Of a DNA stretch of 64,000 nt, positions 1 to 11,959 are shown in pieces. Under the pieces are notes generated by a model. It was not told where the DNA came from. It was given only the letters and a program-made list of their open reading frames with translations, and made no database searches. The position numbers and the translations under genes were made by a program. How positions within the stretch are numbered: position 1 is the first letter of the stretch; each line of letters starts with the position of its first letter. The DNA comes from Siphonodentalium dalli (lineage: Eukaryota; Mollusca; Scaphopoda; Gadilida; Siphonodentaliidae), in NCBI GenBank assembly GCA_032622095.1, contig CP136063.1:9901814-9965813 (forward strand), given 5' to 3'.

Positions 1-225
1 GAGTTCATTCCACTACGCAGGACTTACCGCTGCCCGCACATACACGGAATGTGAATAAATGTCTCATTTATTTATTTGAGACTTTTGTAGGATACAAATC
101 ATTCTGCATCATTCTGAGAAACTGAACTGTCTATATTCATTTGAAAGTGGTCTAGATCAATCCAGAATGAATTGTAACTGGCAAAACACTTCAATAAAAA
201 CTGTTTGATTTAATTGAAGAAAATG
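1..225. other. left-edge sequence, nothing recognised
   Basis: AT-rich sequence before the first minisatellite. I see no exon, RNA gene or repeat in it. Confidence 0.5.
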
Positions 226-1152
226 AACGAGCCGGCAGAGTTCAGATATCGTGTAGCGAGGGGACTGAACTCTATATACATGCCGGCAGCGTTCAGACGT
301 CGTGTAGCGAGGCGACTGAACTATATATACATGCCGGCAGCATTCAGACGTCGTGTAGCGATGGGACTGAACTATATATATACATGCCGGCAGCGTCCAG
401 ACATCGTGTAGCGAGGGGACTGAACTATATATATACATGCCGGCAGCGTTCAGATATCGTTAAGCGAGGGGACTGAACTATATATACATGCCGGCATCGT
501 TCAGACATCGTTAAGCGATGGGACTGAACTCTATATACATGCCGGCAGCGTTCAGACACCGTGTAGCGAGGGGACTGGACTCTATATACATGCCGGCAGC
601 GTTCAGACATCGTGTAGCGAGGGGACTGAACTATATATATACTTGCCGGCAGCGTCCAGACATCGTGTAGCGAGGGGACTGAACTATATATATACATGCC
701 GGCAGCGTTCAGACATCGTGTAGCGAGGGGACTGAACTATATATACATGCCGGCAGCGTTCAGACATCGTGTAGCAAGGGGACTGAACTCTATATACATG
801 CCGGCAGCGTGCAGACATCGTGTAGCGAGGGGACTGAACTATATATACATGCCGGCAGCGTGCAGACATCGTGTAGCGAGGGGACTGAACTCTATATACA
901 TGCCGGCAGCGTTCAGACGTCGTGTAGCGAGGGGACTGAACTCTATATACATGCCGGCAGCGTTCAGACGTCGTGTAGCGAGGGGACTGAACTATATATA
1001 TACATGGCGGCAGCGTTCAGACGTCGTGTAGCGATGGGACTGAACTATATATACATTCCGGCAGCGTGCAGACATCGTGTAGCGAGGGGACTGAACTATA
1101 TATATACTTGCCGGCATCGTTCAGACATCGTGTAGCGAGGGGACTGAACTCT
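226..1152. repeat. 51-bp minisatellite, about 18 copies
   Basis: The unit begins ATGCCGGCAGCGTTCAGAC and ends with a TATATAC stretch. Most units are 51 bp; some are 53 bp because of an extra AT pair. Units differ by recurrent single-base variants such as CGTTC/CGTGC, CATCG/CGTCG and GAGG/GATG. Because 51 is a multiple of 3, the array is open in several frames on both strands; the resulting ORFs are not believed to be genes. It abuts the broken gag-like fragment on its right. Confidence 0.95.
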
Positions 1153-1525
1153 GTCTTGCAGCTTGTGGATATTGTGTAGCTTGACGAAATGAATACACCA
1201 CAAACTCACGAGAATACACCACAAAATCACGAGAATACACCACCAACTCACGAGAATACACCACAAACTCACGAGAATACACAACAAACTCACGTTTTCT
1301 CTTTGGCTTGAAAGATGAACCCAACGCAGATTGATTATGTCGGGTTGCGATATTTGGAAGCGTATCAAATATATTGATGACTTCATCGCTAACATAGTGC
1401 AAAAAGAGAGCTCGTTGTGTGTTTCACAATCAATGTCAAGTTCTACGATCTTTTTAGACTATTGCTCCCATCGAACAAAAACAGCACCTGCATCAAGATT
1501 CAAATGAAACCCTGAAAATCTGGTA
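1153..1525 (-). pseudogene. gag-like fragment of a Ty3/gypsy-type retroelement, broken
   Basis: Read on the minus strand, the segment 1402 to 1153 gives HYVSDEVINIFDTLP, then FKPKRKREF, then FRQATQ. This matches the pattern seen in invertebrate gypsy-like Gag proteins: LLHY.G.EV..IF.TLP, F.PK.N..YE and FRQ..Q. Upstream (about 1525 to 1405) a related stretch with RWEQ lies in another frame and contains an in-frame stop. The copy is therefore frameshifted and interrupted. The part after F.PK is expanded by a 21-bp tandem duplication. No pol sequence is attached. Family assignment rests on motif memory, not on a search. Confidence 0.5.
1187..1300 (-). repeat. 21-bp tandem duplication inside the gag-like fragment, 5 copies
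   Basis: The unit is AGAATACACCACAAACTCACG on the plus strand. On the minus strand it encodes the seven residues REFVVYS, repeated in frame with minor changes (REL, RDF). It therefore expands a coding motif of the remnant without breaking its frame. Confidence 0.85.
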
Positions 1526-2240
1526 TCTAGCTGGTCATTTCCATATATTTTAATCCTTGTCGCCAATGTGATATTTTAGAGAAAATTTAGAGATTATTTA
1601 GAATCGAATACGTTTAATCGTAATTTACGGGCACAGACATTTTTTATACTAGTTAGAAACTTCCGGATATTTAACGGAAAGAAATAAAGAGGAAGTCTAA
1701 AATACGTTTTGCGTTGAATACTATGTGTACCCATCAACATGCATTTTGCATTGAATAATGTGTGTACGCATGACCTTATATTATAAACAACCCCAGAAAC
1801 CCCAAAACAAAACAAATATAAAACTTACTGCAATTTCTTAGCACGAGCTATTGTCTGCGGAATCGAGTTTGTTGTGCTTATATGGTGGCTGTTTCTTCTC
1901 TGATCCACCGTAGTGGCCGCATCGGAGAATTTATACCAATTTCACTGGCGCTCCTCTCGTAAAATGAACAAGTGTTCTAACTAACAGTGTGACGTCAGCG
2001 TTAAGATTATTATGAGCTAGATATTGTAAATTTGGTATTTCATTTCTTTCTCGGAAGTAAATTTTTAGTGAATATTGTGCGTTGCAATCTATAAAACAAT
2101 GTTTTATATTACAATCGTTACTATGCGATATAGGAATACATCAACATTCCGTTCAACCGTTCAATTCTTGGTGGACAATACATCAAATCAGCAATACATA
2201 ATGCAGAACACAGAACCGCAATGTAGAACAAAAGAAACGC
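1526..2240. other. no gene recognised
   Basis: AT-rich sequence with scattered stops in all frames. No convincing exon borders or domain motifs were seen. Confidence 0.5.
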
Positions 2241-2345
2241 AATTGTTTAAATTACGATACAACTCGTACAGTTTTTATCATTGTAGTTTGAACTGTACAA
2301 ATAAAATACGTAACATGTGCTGCATATGTATGCGATTTTATTTGG
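2241..2345 (+). repeat. dispersed repeat, copy 1
   Basis: This 105-bp segment, beginning near TTGTTTAAATTACGATACAA, recurs almost unchanged at about 6777-6881. The sequence that follows here (about 2335-2590) is related to 5040-5290, including the phrase TTTATAAACCAGGTA. A 172-codon ORF runs through this region, but its sequence is part of the repeat family and shows no known domain. Confidence 0.7.
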
Positions 2346-2840
2346 TGGACACAATAATGACTCCATGGGTGCTATTCACCAAGCGAGACTATTTTATAAA
2401 CCAGGTAGTTTATTCGGTAGTGGCTGAGCGCAAATGTATCTATGCTTTAGTGCCAACGACACACGCTGTCGATGATGTGATTGATCCAATCTATCACATT
2501 TGTCACCTGTCAATTGACGCCATCTCACGACTAATTCGTGAACACTCACCGGCCACAATCGGCATGTATAACGGTATCATATTTTGGGTATAATTGTGTG
2601 GAGACTTCTGCTTGCGTTTATATATCAACAGAATGAGTGTCAATGATATTAATGAGGTTTTTTAATAAGCACAGTGTGGAAATGAAGAGCCAAGAAGATA
2701 ACGTCTCAGAAGAATTTTGTGTGTGTTTTGGTTCTGTTTGGATATTTCCCTGCCATTTTCAAAGTCATTTCTTTCCATGCATCATTTTTACGGCGCTGAT
2801 GAATGGTGCCGGTTTCTTTGTTCTTTAATATTTTGATTCT
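2335..2840 (+). repeat. dispersed repeat shared with 5.04-5.29 and 6.00-6.07 kb
   Basis: The stretch with TTTATTTGGTGGACACAATA and the dyad-poor sequence after it recur in diverged form at 5040-5290. The part near 2765-2840 resembles 6000-6065. The copies appear in different orders, so this is probably an old, fragmented mobile element. A 20-nt poly-G tract follows near 2889. Confidence 0.5.
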
Positions 2841-3504
2841 TCTCTCCACAAATCCCAAAAACTTTTTACGCTCGCCGGCAGTTGTGGGGTGGGGGGGGGG
2901 GGGTCTGGAAAAAATTGCACATATAGGGCCTTTTCCGACCCCGATGAACCCACCACCCCATTTGTGCAAATTTGTTCCTTCAAATGTTGGGGACCCACCT
3001 CCTTTCTCATGTTTTTATCAAAATTTCAGAGTTTTTTAGCCGTTCTTCAATAACTGTGTTAACTGCCTTTCAATCCCATTCCACTATCCTTTTCTGGTGC
3101 AAACTGTGTAAAATTAAGACTCAAGCAATAACATGCTTAATCGGTAAAAGCACAGGTCAGAAAAAAACGAAAAATAAACTGTATTTCCAGGTGTTTCCTG
3201 GTGTTTCCAGTATCTAACAACAATAATAAAACATTGTGTATGTACACTGTATGTCACAAATTGCCCTAGACTGCACTATAGCCTTAATATATCGAGCGTG
3301 TTTTGTCTGACAGAGAACACTGGCCAGTGTAAATAGTGGTAAACAGGTCAGGGGTTCTACAATTACTTGTGCATGACCAAAGAACTCTTTAGTCTTATCC
3401 ACCGGGGTGAGGTGAGGAGGGGAATTGTTTTGGTTAGGTATACACATATATATATGGTTATTGTACCCCCCCCCCCCCGATATTAGTCGGCGTCTCGAGC
3501 CGTG

Positions 3505-3885
3505 CGTCCGTCCGTACAAACATTTTGCATTATAACTCAAGAGTCGGTTGTAATATTTTGATGCTCTATGGCATGGTGACGGACCAGAAATGGGGAACGA
3601 ATATGCATAATTATTATAACGGGTTGTGAGCACCAATGCCTACCAGAGTTATCCATGGGCCCTGTTTATGAAATTCACTCCGTACAAAGTTTTTGCAATA
3701 CATGTATAAGTTGAAGTGTCGATTGTCGAATTTTGAAGTGGTTTGGTATGGTGACAGACCTGAATGATAGGGGAAGGATGTATGCAGATATTACTGCATA
3801 TTACAGGTTTCGCCTGTCGATGCATACCAGAGCTACCACCTGGTTCCATCCGTAAACACATTTTGCATTGTTATAACTCAACCAT
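3505..3885. repeat. degenerate direct repeat, about 169-bp period, 2+ copies
   Basis: The phrase CCGTACAAA, followed by a TTTTGCA stretch and a run with ATAACTCAA, starts near 3512, 3681 and 3849. Between them a phrase ending GGTGACGGACC/GGTGACAGACC recurs. The copies are diverged. A poly-C run lies just upstream at about 3467. Confidence 0.5.
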
Positions 3886-4830
3886 GTGTATGTATATTTG
3901 TGCACTAGAGTCTGCAGTATAGTCTCAGTCAGATGTTATTCTTGATTTTAGTTTGAACTTTGAAGACATTGAAGAATGTCATTTCTCAAAGCATCTGAAT
4001 GCATCACATTATTTCAGTTCATCTATGTGTAAGCGATAACAGTATACAATTAGTATTTTAGTTTAGTCTTGTTGAACAGTATTTAAGCTTCAAGATAAAG
4101 TTCGGAAATTCAATGAGAATAGCGTCACCTTCAGTTGGGATTTTCTGAACAGTAAACAGTAACGGTTATTCACCATAACCAATTCAGTTTTATTTGGATA
4201 AGTGTTGCAAATTAACATTACTTGCAATCATTCAAGATGAGAAATAACCAGAAGGAATGAATTTGATTGCATGCCAGAACAAGACAGTATTTCAGACATT
4301 AGAAATTTATGAGATACCCTTTTCAATTTCATGTTATGCAATAATCAGGTTAATGATATCTAGTCATCATTGAGTATTCACCATGTAGTATTTGTGATTC
4401 AGTTTTTTTTTATTTTATTACTTTTATTCGGGTAATACAACTGGGTAATATATTAATTTTGTTACTAAATATTTCTTCCGTTGATCAAATGTTTCCTGAA
4501 CGCTATTACGGTGTCCACTGTGAAGTGGGACGGGATCCTGTGAAATAGTCACTCTAGCTGCCTATAACCATATACCGACAAACATGGTACTAACATGCTT
4601 ACACACAACATTACATGGCCAGTACTTGTAAATTGTTTGAAAAAAAAAACCTATTTTGGAAAAACAATTACAAACACGATTGTTTCGGCCTCTGGTCCAC
4701 CCACCCACCCCGGCCCTATATAATACAGAATCTTTTTTGCAGACCCCCGCCCTTTCGTCGGTGGTAGATTTTTCCCCACGTCCATTTCTTCGGTTGCGCA
4801 TTGTTGAAATTAACAAAACGTGTACTGTTA
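3886..4830. other. no gene recognised
   Basis: AT-rich unique-looking sequence. No domain motif and no exon with paired splice signals was found. Confidence 0.45.
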
Positions 4831-5014
4831 GACGCAGCATGTTTATGTGACCGGTGGTCAATCTATGATTGACGCCAATCACCCTGATTGGATAATCCTA
4901 TACCGCGCGGTGATGTCTTCCCAACGATATGTCCACCGATAGCTTCGCATTGAGCGTCGCCTCGTAAAACTACCTGGACTATATTATAAACCCAGCCGGT
5001 GAATAGCACCCCTG
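4831..5014. repeat. dispersed repeat pair, copy 1
   Basis: The segment around CCGGTGGTCAATC and TTCGCATTGAGCGTCGCCTC is repeated at 6174-6365 with point differences and small indels. Confidence 0.75.
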
Positions 5015-5039
5015 GGGTCGTATTCACCAAGTGGGTTTA

Positions 5040-5300
5040 TTTTATTTGGTGGACACAATAATGACTCCTGGGGTCGTATTCACCAAGTGGGTTTATTTTA
5101 TAAACCAGGTACTTTATTTGGTAGCGGCTGAACGCACAAGGTGTCTTCTGTACATCGTTAACGACTCACGCTATCGTTGATGTGATTGACCCAATCTATC
5201 AGATTTGCCATTTGTATTTGTCAATGTATTATGACTAAATCTCGGGACACTAACCGGCCACAATCCGCATGTATAGCGGTATACATTTCGCGTATAATTT
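5040..5300. repeat. dispersed repeat, diverged copy of 2335-2590
   Basis: Shares TTTATTTGGTGGACACAATA, TTTATAAACCAGGTA and downstream phrases with 2335-2590. A short direct repeat of GGGGTCGTATTCACCAAGTG flanks its left part. Confidence 0.6.
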
Positions 5301-6173
5301 TAAAGGAAAAACCACGACCACATCTCAGTTAATTATAAGGGATAGGTCCAACCCACTAGAAAAATCAGTGACGTGGCTAGAGGGTCTCCGGTGTGGGGGG
5401 TGAATCTCCACCTTGATAATTTCAACTACACCACCCCTTCAACCAGACCAAACACGTTTGCGTAATTAATTTGCACCCTGTGGACACTAGCCGGGTATCA
5501 AGATAATCTATACTGGGCGTACCACAGCCCTGTCCACATGACAATGTTTTAAACGGCAATAGGGAGGGATGATAAAGATGCACCGGACAGTCCACGGTTC
5601 GGTGTGAGAACAATTTGAAATCGGCACATGAATATCGCAAAATCCTAGCATCTAGACTGGCCTTAATTTCCAAGCGTTGTAAATTTCCAACCTGACATCC
5701 CCTATACGGTTGAAAATTTAGAATAATTAGCAGTTTTTGACTGGCCACGGAGGAACAAGGACACACGCTTGCCAAGTTTTGGAAATTTCCGACCTGACAC
5801 CCAAAAAGGGTCGGTAAATTTCCAACTGATGGCTTTCTCAGTCAATCATTTTGACCAATATTATGAGAATATGCAAATATTGGTAAAAAAACAACGAATT
5901 CCCTAGTTTAAAAAAGACGCTGTCGCCACATGATGAGTGGAGGTTTGTTGGACGCTATATAATTTAAGCACAATCCAAATACTAGACATGATCTATATTT
6001 CCTAACATTGCTTTCCAGCACTGGTGGATGGTTTCGGTCTCTTTGTTTTCAAGGATTTTGATGTTTTAATGCACTATATGATCAAAAAGTGTTGCGTTCA
6101 TCGGTTGTGTGCCCCATCTTTTCCGTCGATTTCTCATAATTGAACTGAACCAACCACTTACTGTTACTCTGCT
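5301..6173. other. no gene recognised
   Basis: No coding signal is visible. A stretch near 6000-6065 is related to 2765-2840. Confidence 0.4.
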
Positions 6174-6365
6174 ATGCGCAGCATGTTTTTTTCTACGCAA
6201 CCGGTGGTCAATCCATGATTGTCCCCCAATCACCTTGATTGAATAATCCTATACCGCGCGTCGATGTCTTCCCATCGATGTCCACCGAGAGGTTCGCATT
6301 GAGCGTCGCCTCGTATAAACTACCTTGACTATATATAAATCCAGCCGGTGAATACGACCCCATGC
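6174..6365. repeat. dispersed repeat pair, copy 2
   Basis: Diverged duplicate of 4831-5014 in the same orientation. Confidence 0.75.
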
Positions 6366-6488
6366 GTTTGATTGATTTAGTAACGAACAAAAGCCGGACG
6401 CTTTGGGTCGTAGATAGACTATATCTGATTATGTGACGTCACCAATTATTATCTAATACGACGCTGTTGTTTTTAATTTCGGTGGGCT

Positions 6489-6776
6489 CAAATGTCTCAG
6501 ATTGATTAGTTGTATTGTTTTATACCATAGTTATAATCGATAATGAGTATAATTAACGTTTATTTGTGACAAAATTACACAATAAAATGTCTGGTCTCTG
6601 TTAACAGTAACCGGTATTGTTCGTTATATAAACAACCACACCTTTTTAGACCAGAAATATTCTAAATAAAATTAATATTAATCGATAGAAGCATTTCCGG
6701 ACAGGAGTCTTCGATTCAGATCTAATATGTTATACCCCGGTAACTATATAATACATGATTACAAAGAGATAATCCA
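6489..6776 (-). mobile_element. TTAA-flanked MITE family 2, partial copy
   Basis: Matches the internal part and right end of the complete copy at 35459-35975, including AAGCATTTCCGGACAGGAGT and the end AAAGAGATAATCCA. The left terminal repeat is missing. At its right end it runs into the dispersed repeat beginning at 6777. Confidence 0.65.
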
Positions 6777-6881
6777 ATTGTTTAAATTACGATACAACTC
6801 GTACAGTTTTTATCATTGTAGTTTGAACTGTACAAATAAAATACGTAACATGTGCCTCATATGTATGCGATTTTATTTGGC
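6777..6881 (+). repeat. dispersed repeat, copy 2
   Basis: Near-identical to 2241-2345. Confidence 0.75.
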
Positions 6882-7289
6882 GGAAACAGTAGACCCCAGG
6901 CGTTTGATTGATTTAGTAGTAACAATAATAACTTTTGTGGTTTCGCGGAATAACTGTCCACTAAGCATGTCACAGAAAGACTTATGTTCACAGAACCGGT
7001 GCGTGCTCTACCCGTCATGCACGTGACCTCAGATTATGCTAATTCGCCCCTAGATATAGATAATAGACACCGTTCAGCTGAGCCATCACGTAATATACGA
7101 ACGTATTGGGCCGAAACTGGTGTACTGCGGAACAAATAGGTCATGCGCGTGACCTCAGATTATGCTAATTTGCTCGAAAATGGGGTACTGCAGAGAACGT
7201 AGGTCATGCACTTCCGTGATGTTACATCATGTCTAGACTGGAGTCAAACAGGCCCCGTATCATCACTCAACTTAATCCATAAAACCGAC

Positions 7290-9395
7290 ATTATGATATG
7301 TGACTCACGCTCCATCCATAAAACCGATATTATGATAGGTGACTGACGTTTCACCCATAAAACTGACATAATATTTCAGCATGCTCCATCCATAAAACCG
7401 ATAGTATGCTATGTGACTGGCGCTCCACCCTAAAGACCAATAGTATGATGTGTGACTGACGCTCCACCCATAAACCCGACATTATGCTATGTGACTGGCG
7501 CTCCACCCTAAAGACCAATAGTATGATGTGTGACTGACGCTCCACCCACAAACCCGACATTATGATTTGTGACTGCCGCTCCGCCCGTAAAACCGATATT
7601 ATGATATGTGACTGACGATCCGCCCATACACCCGACATTATGCTATGTGACTGACACCCCGTCCGTAAAACCGATATTATGAAATGTGACTGACGCTCCG
7701 CCCGTAAAACCGATATTATGATATGTGACTGACGCTCCGCCCGTAAAACCGATATTATGACATGTGACTGATGCTCCGCCCGTAAAGTAGATATTGTGAC
7801 ATGTGACTGATGCTCCGCCCGTAAAACCGATATTATGATATGTGACTGACGCTCCGCCCGTAAAACCGATATTATGATATGTGATTGACGCTCCGCCCAT
7901 AAAACCTATAGTATGATATGTGACTGACGATCCGCCCATAAACCCGACATTATGCTATGTGACTGACACTGCCCGTAAAACCGATATTATGACATGTGCA
8001 TGATGCTCCGCCCGTAAGGCCGATATTATGACATGTGACTGACGCTCCGCCCGTAAAACCGATATTATGATATGTGACTGATATTATGAAATGTGACTGA
8101 CGCTCCGCCCGTAAAACCGATATTATGATATGTGACTGACGCTCCGCCCGTAAAACCGATATTATGACATGTCACTGATGCTCCGCCCGTAAAGTAGATA
8201 TTGTGACATGTGACTGATGCTCCGCCCGTAAAACCGATATTATGATATGTGACTGACGCTCCGCCCGTAAAACCGATATTATGATATGTGATTGACGCTC
8301 CGCCCATAAAACCTATAGTATGATATGTGACTGACGATCCGCCCATAAAACCGACATTATGCTATGTGACTGACACTCTGCCCGTAAAACCGATATTATG
8401 ACATGTGCATGATGCTGCGCCCGTAAGGCCGATATTATGACATGTGACTGACGCTCCGCCCGTAAAACCGATATTATGATATGTGACTGACGCTCCGCCC
8501 GTAAAACCGATATTATGATATGTGACTGACGCTCCGCCCGTAAAACCGATATTATGACATGTGACTGATGCTCCGCCCGTAAATTAGATATTGTGACATG
8601 TGACTGATGCTCCGCCCGTAAAACCGATATTATGATATGTGACTGACTCTCCGCCCGTAAAACCGATATTATGATATATGATTGACGCTCCGCCCATACA
8701 ACCTATAGTATGATATGTGACTGACGCTCCGCGCGTAAAACCGAAATTATGATATGTGACTGACGTTTCACCCATAAAACTGACATAATATGTCAGCATG
8801 CTCCATCCATAAAATCGACATTATGATTTAAGACTGCCGCTCCACCCTAAAGACCAATAGTATGATGTGTGAATGACACTCCGCCCGTAAAACCGATATT
8901 ATGACATGTTACTGACGCTCCACCCATAATACTAACATTATGGCACGTGACTGATGTTCCACCCGTAAAGCCGATATTATGATGTGACGACGATAGACAC
9001 AGATAAAACATGTTTACTTGTAAATTCGGACTCGGTTTGTTCGAATCCGCTAACTCAGTGATAAACCCATAAACCCGACATTATGATATGTGACCGATGT
9101 TCCATCCATAACACCGATATTATGATATGTGAATGACGATCTGCCCATAAACCCGACATTATGCTATATGACTGAGGCTCCACCCGTAAAGCCGACAATA
9201 TGATATGTGACTGGCGCTCCACCCGTAAAGCCGACATTGTGACATGTGACTGACGCTCCGCCCGTAAAACTGAAATTATGATATGTGAATGACGCTCCGC
9301 CAGTAAAACTGACATGATGATATGAGACTGACTATCCGCCCGAAAACCCGACATTATGACATGTGACTGATGTTCCACCCGTAACATCGACATTA
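7290..9395. repeat. 39-bp minisatellite, about 50 copies
   Basis: The consensus unit reads GCTCCGCCCGTAAAACCGAT and continues ATTATGATATGTGACTGAC. Flank-side units are more diverged (CACCC for CGCCC, ACATTATG for ATATTATG). A block of several units near 7650-7990 is repeated near 8065-8400, suggesting higher-order duplication. A non-repeat island near 8983-9060 contains TTACTTGTAAATTCGGACTC, which recurs at 9428-9470 just before the astacin exon. Since 39 is a multiple of 3, the array carries open frames that are not genes. Confidence 0.95.
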
Positions 9396-9492
9396 TGATG
9401 TGACGACGATAGACACCGATAAATCATGTTTACTTGTAAATTCGGACTCGGTTTGTTCGAATCCGCTAACTTAATGATTTCACATTTCACAG

Positions 9493-9625
9493 GCGTTCAG
9501 CAAGGACGAAAATTCTTTGGATACAATAACAACTTTGGATCAAAGTGTACAGGACGTCATCGGGATGAGCGACACTCGCAGTTTTCTGGACGCAAAGATT
9601 ATCAACGCGATGTATTCGTGTAATG
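9493..9625 (+). CDS. exon: C-terminal end of an astacin metalloprotease domain
   Basis: Exon bounded by TTTCACAG at its left and the consensus donor ATG|GTGAGT at its right, 133 nt, phase 0 in and phase 1 out. The translation starts AFSKDENSLDTIT and ends VIGMSDTRSFLDAKIINAMYSC. It fits the end of the astacin (peptidase M12A) domain, whose family pattern is FS.(N/D)G..TI followed by IGQR..LS..DI..IN.LY.C. The final Cys is the expected domain-closing one. Astacins are secreted zinc endopeptidases; the HExxH zinc site and Met-turn would be in upstream exons, none of which I see in the window. The exon sits between two minisatellites, and the array on its right starts inside the exon's last bases. 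Substrate and true start are unknown. Confidence 0.75.
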
Positions 9626-11490
9626 GTGAGTGTATTAGCCTATACTAGTGTAATGTTCAGTGTTTTAGCGTACATTAGTGTAATGGTGAGTGTATTAGCC
9701 TACACTAGTGTAATGGTGAGTGTATTAGCATACATTAGTGTAATGGTGAGTGTATTATCATACACTAGTGTAATGGTGAGTGTATTAACGTACACTAGTG
9801 TAATGGTGAGAATTAGTCTACATTAGTGTAATGGTGAGTGTATGACCGTAAATTGGTGTAATGGTGAGTGTATTAGCGTATACTAGTGAAATCGTGAGTA
9901 TATTACCGTACACTAGTGTAACGGTGATTGTATTAGCATACATTAGTGTAATGGTGAGTGTACAAGCATACATTAGTGTAATGGTGAGTGTATTATCATA
10001 CATTTGTGTGATGGTGAGTATATTAGCATAGATTAGTGTAATGGTGAGTGTATTAGCGTACACTAGTATAATGGTGAGTGTATTAGCGTACACTAGTATA
10101 ATGGTGAGTGTATTAGCGTACACTAGTATAATGGTGAGTGTATTAGCGTACACTAGTATAATGGTGAGTGTATTAGCGTACACTAGTATAATGGTGAGTG
10201 TATAGCGTACATTAGTGTAATGGTGAGTGTATTAGCATACATTAGTGTAATGGTGAGTGTATTAGCGTCAATTAGTGTAACGGTGAGTGTATTATCATAC
10301 ATTAATGTAATGGTGAGTGTATTAGCATACATTAGTGTAATTATGAGTGTATTAGCGCACACTAGTGTAATGGAGAGTGTATTGGTATACAGTAAAGTAA
10401 TGGTGAGCGTATCAGCATACATTAGTGTAATTGTGAGTGTATTAGCATACATTAGTGTAATGGAGAGTGTATTGGTATACATTAGTGTAATGGTGGGTTT
10501 TTTAGCGTATATTAGTGTGACGGTGAGTGTATTAGCATACGTTAGTGTAATTATGAGTGTATTAGCGCACACTAGTGTAATGGAGAGTGTATTGGTATAC
10601 ATTAGTGTAATGGTGAGTGTATTGGCATACATTAGTGTAACGGTGAATCTATTAACGTACTCTAGTGTAATGGTGGGTGTATTAGCATACATTCGTGTAA
10701 TGGTGAGTGTATTGGCATACATTAGTGTAATGGTGAGTGTATTAGCATACATTAGTGTAATGGTGAGTGTATTGGCATACATTAGTGTAACGGTGAATCT
10801 ATTAACGTACTCTAGTGTAATGGTGGGTGTATTAGCGTACATTAGTGTAATGGTGGGTGTATAGCGTACACCAGTGAAATGGTGAGTGTATTATCATACA
10901 TTTATTGTAATGGTGAGTGTATTAGCATACACTATTGTAGTTGTGAGTGTATTAGCGTATATTAGTGTAATGGTGAGTGTATTAGCATACACTTGTGTAA
11001 TGGTGGGTGCATTAGCGCACACTTGTGCAATGGTGAGTGTATTAGCGTACACTAGTGTAATTGTGAGTGTATTTGCGCACACTAGTGTAATGGTGAGTGT
11101 ATTAGCGTACATTAGTGTAATGATGAGTGTATTAGCGTACATTATTGTAATGGTTGGTGTATTAGCGCACACTAGTGTAATGATGGGTGTATTAGCGTAC
11201 ATTATTGTAATGGTTGGTGTATTAGCGTACATTATTGTAATGGTAAGTGTATTAGCGTACATTATTGTAATGATGGGTGTATTAGCGTACATTATTGTAC
11301 TGGTTGGTGTATTAGCGCACACTAGTGTAGTGGTGAGTTTATTGGCATACATTATTGTAATGGTGAGTGTATTTGTATAAATTAGTGCAATTGTGAGTGT
11401 ATTAGCATACATTAGTGTAATGGTGGGTGTATTAGCGTACACTAGTGCAATGGTGAGTGAATTAGCGTACAATCGTGTAATGGTGAGTGA
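9617..11490 (+). repeat. 30-bp minisatellite built on the exon's 5' splice site, about 62 copies
   Basis: The unit is about GTGTAATGGTGAGTGTATTA plus GCGTACACTA. Its first bases GTGTAATG equal the last 8 bases of the astacin exon, and GTGAGTGTATTAGC equals the start of the intron. Nearly every unit therefore carries a copy of the TG|GTGAGT donor. Variants (GTGGGT, GTGAAT, CGGTGAGT) are spread among units. The array fills most of the 2.33-kb intron and ends abruptly at a MITE remnant at 11491. Unit length is a multiple of 3, giving open frames with no gene meaning. Confidence 0.95.
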
Positions 11491-11940
11491 ATCGAAGACT
11501 CCTGTCCGGAAATGCTTCTATCGATTACTATTCATTTTATTTCGAATATTGTTGGTTTAAAAAGGTGTGGTTGTTAAGCTAACGAACAATAGTTGTTACT
11601 TTTAACAGAGACCAGAAATGGTATGGTGTAATTTTGTCACAAATAAACATTAATTATACTCATTATCGCTTATAACTATGGAATAAAACAATACAATAAA
11701 TCAATCTGGGACATTTAACGTTCGGTACGTAGCCATAGGAACTGCCTAATGCCCTATATCGCTATATGGTATCACCCGAATTGTCTGTTCTAAAAATTGA
11801 CAAATAAACGGGCCCAATAAAATATTCGAAATAAAATCAATATTAATTTATATAAGACAGGGGTCTTCAGTTCATATTTATTATTTTATACCCACGCTGC
11901 TATTTCAAAATTGCTATTTAAAGAGATAATCCATCTTTAA
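11491..11940 (+). mobile_element. TTAA-flanked MITE family 2, left end missing
   Basis: Aligns with the complete copy at 15689-16218 in the same orientation and ends with AAAGAGATAATCCATCTTTAA. Its left terminal inverted repeat is absent: the 30-bp array abuts internal sequence. Confidence 0.8.
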
Positions 11941-11959
11941 TTATGTGTCATTGTTTTAG

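Noticed and set aside
2075-2593. 172-codon ORF
   Set aside because: Its sequence is repeated in fragments at 5.0-5.3 and 6.8-6.9 kb where the frame is broken. No domain or splice structure was found.
7351-9393. Open frames of about 70-110 codons in the 39-bp array
   Set aside because: Repeat translations, interrupted at every indel; no gene signal.
9818-11472. Open frames of 120-220 codons in the 30-bp array (both strands)
   Set aside because: Low-complexity translations of a splice-site repeat.
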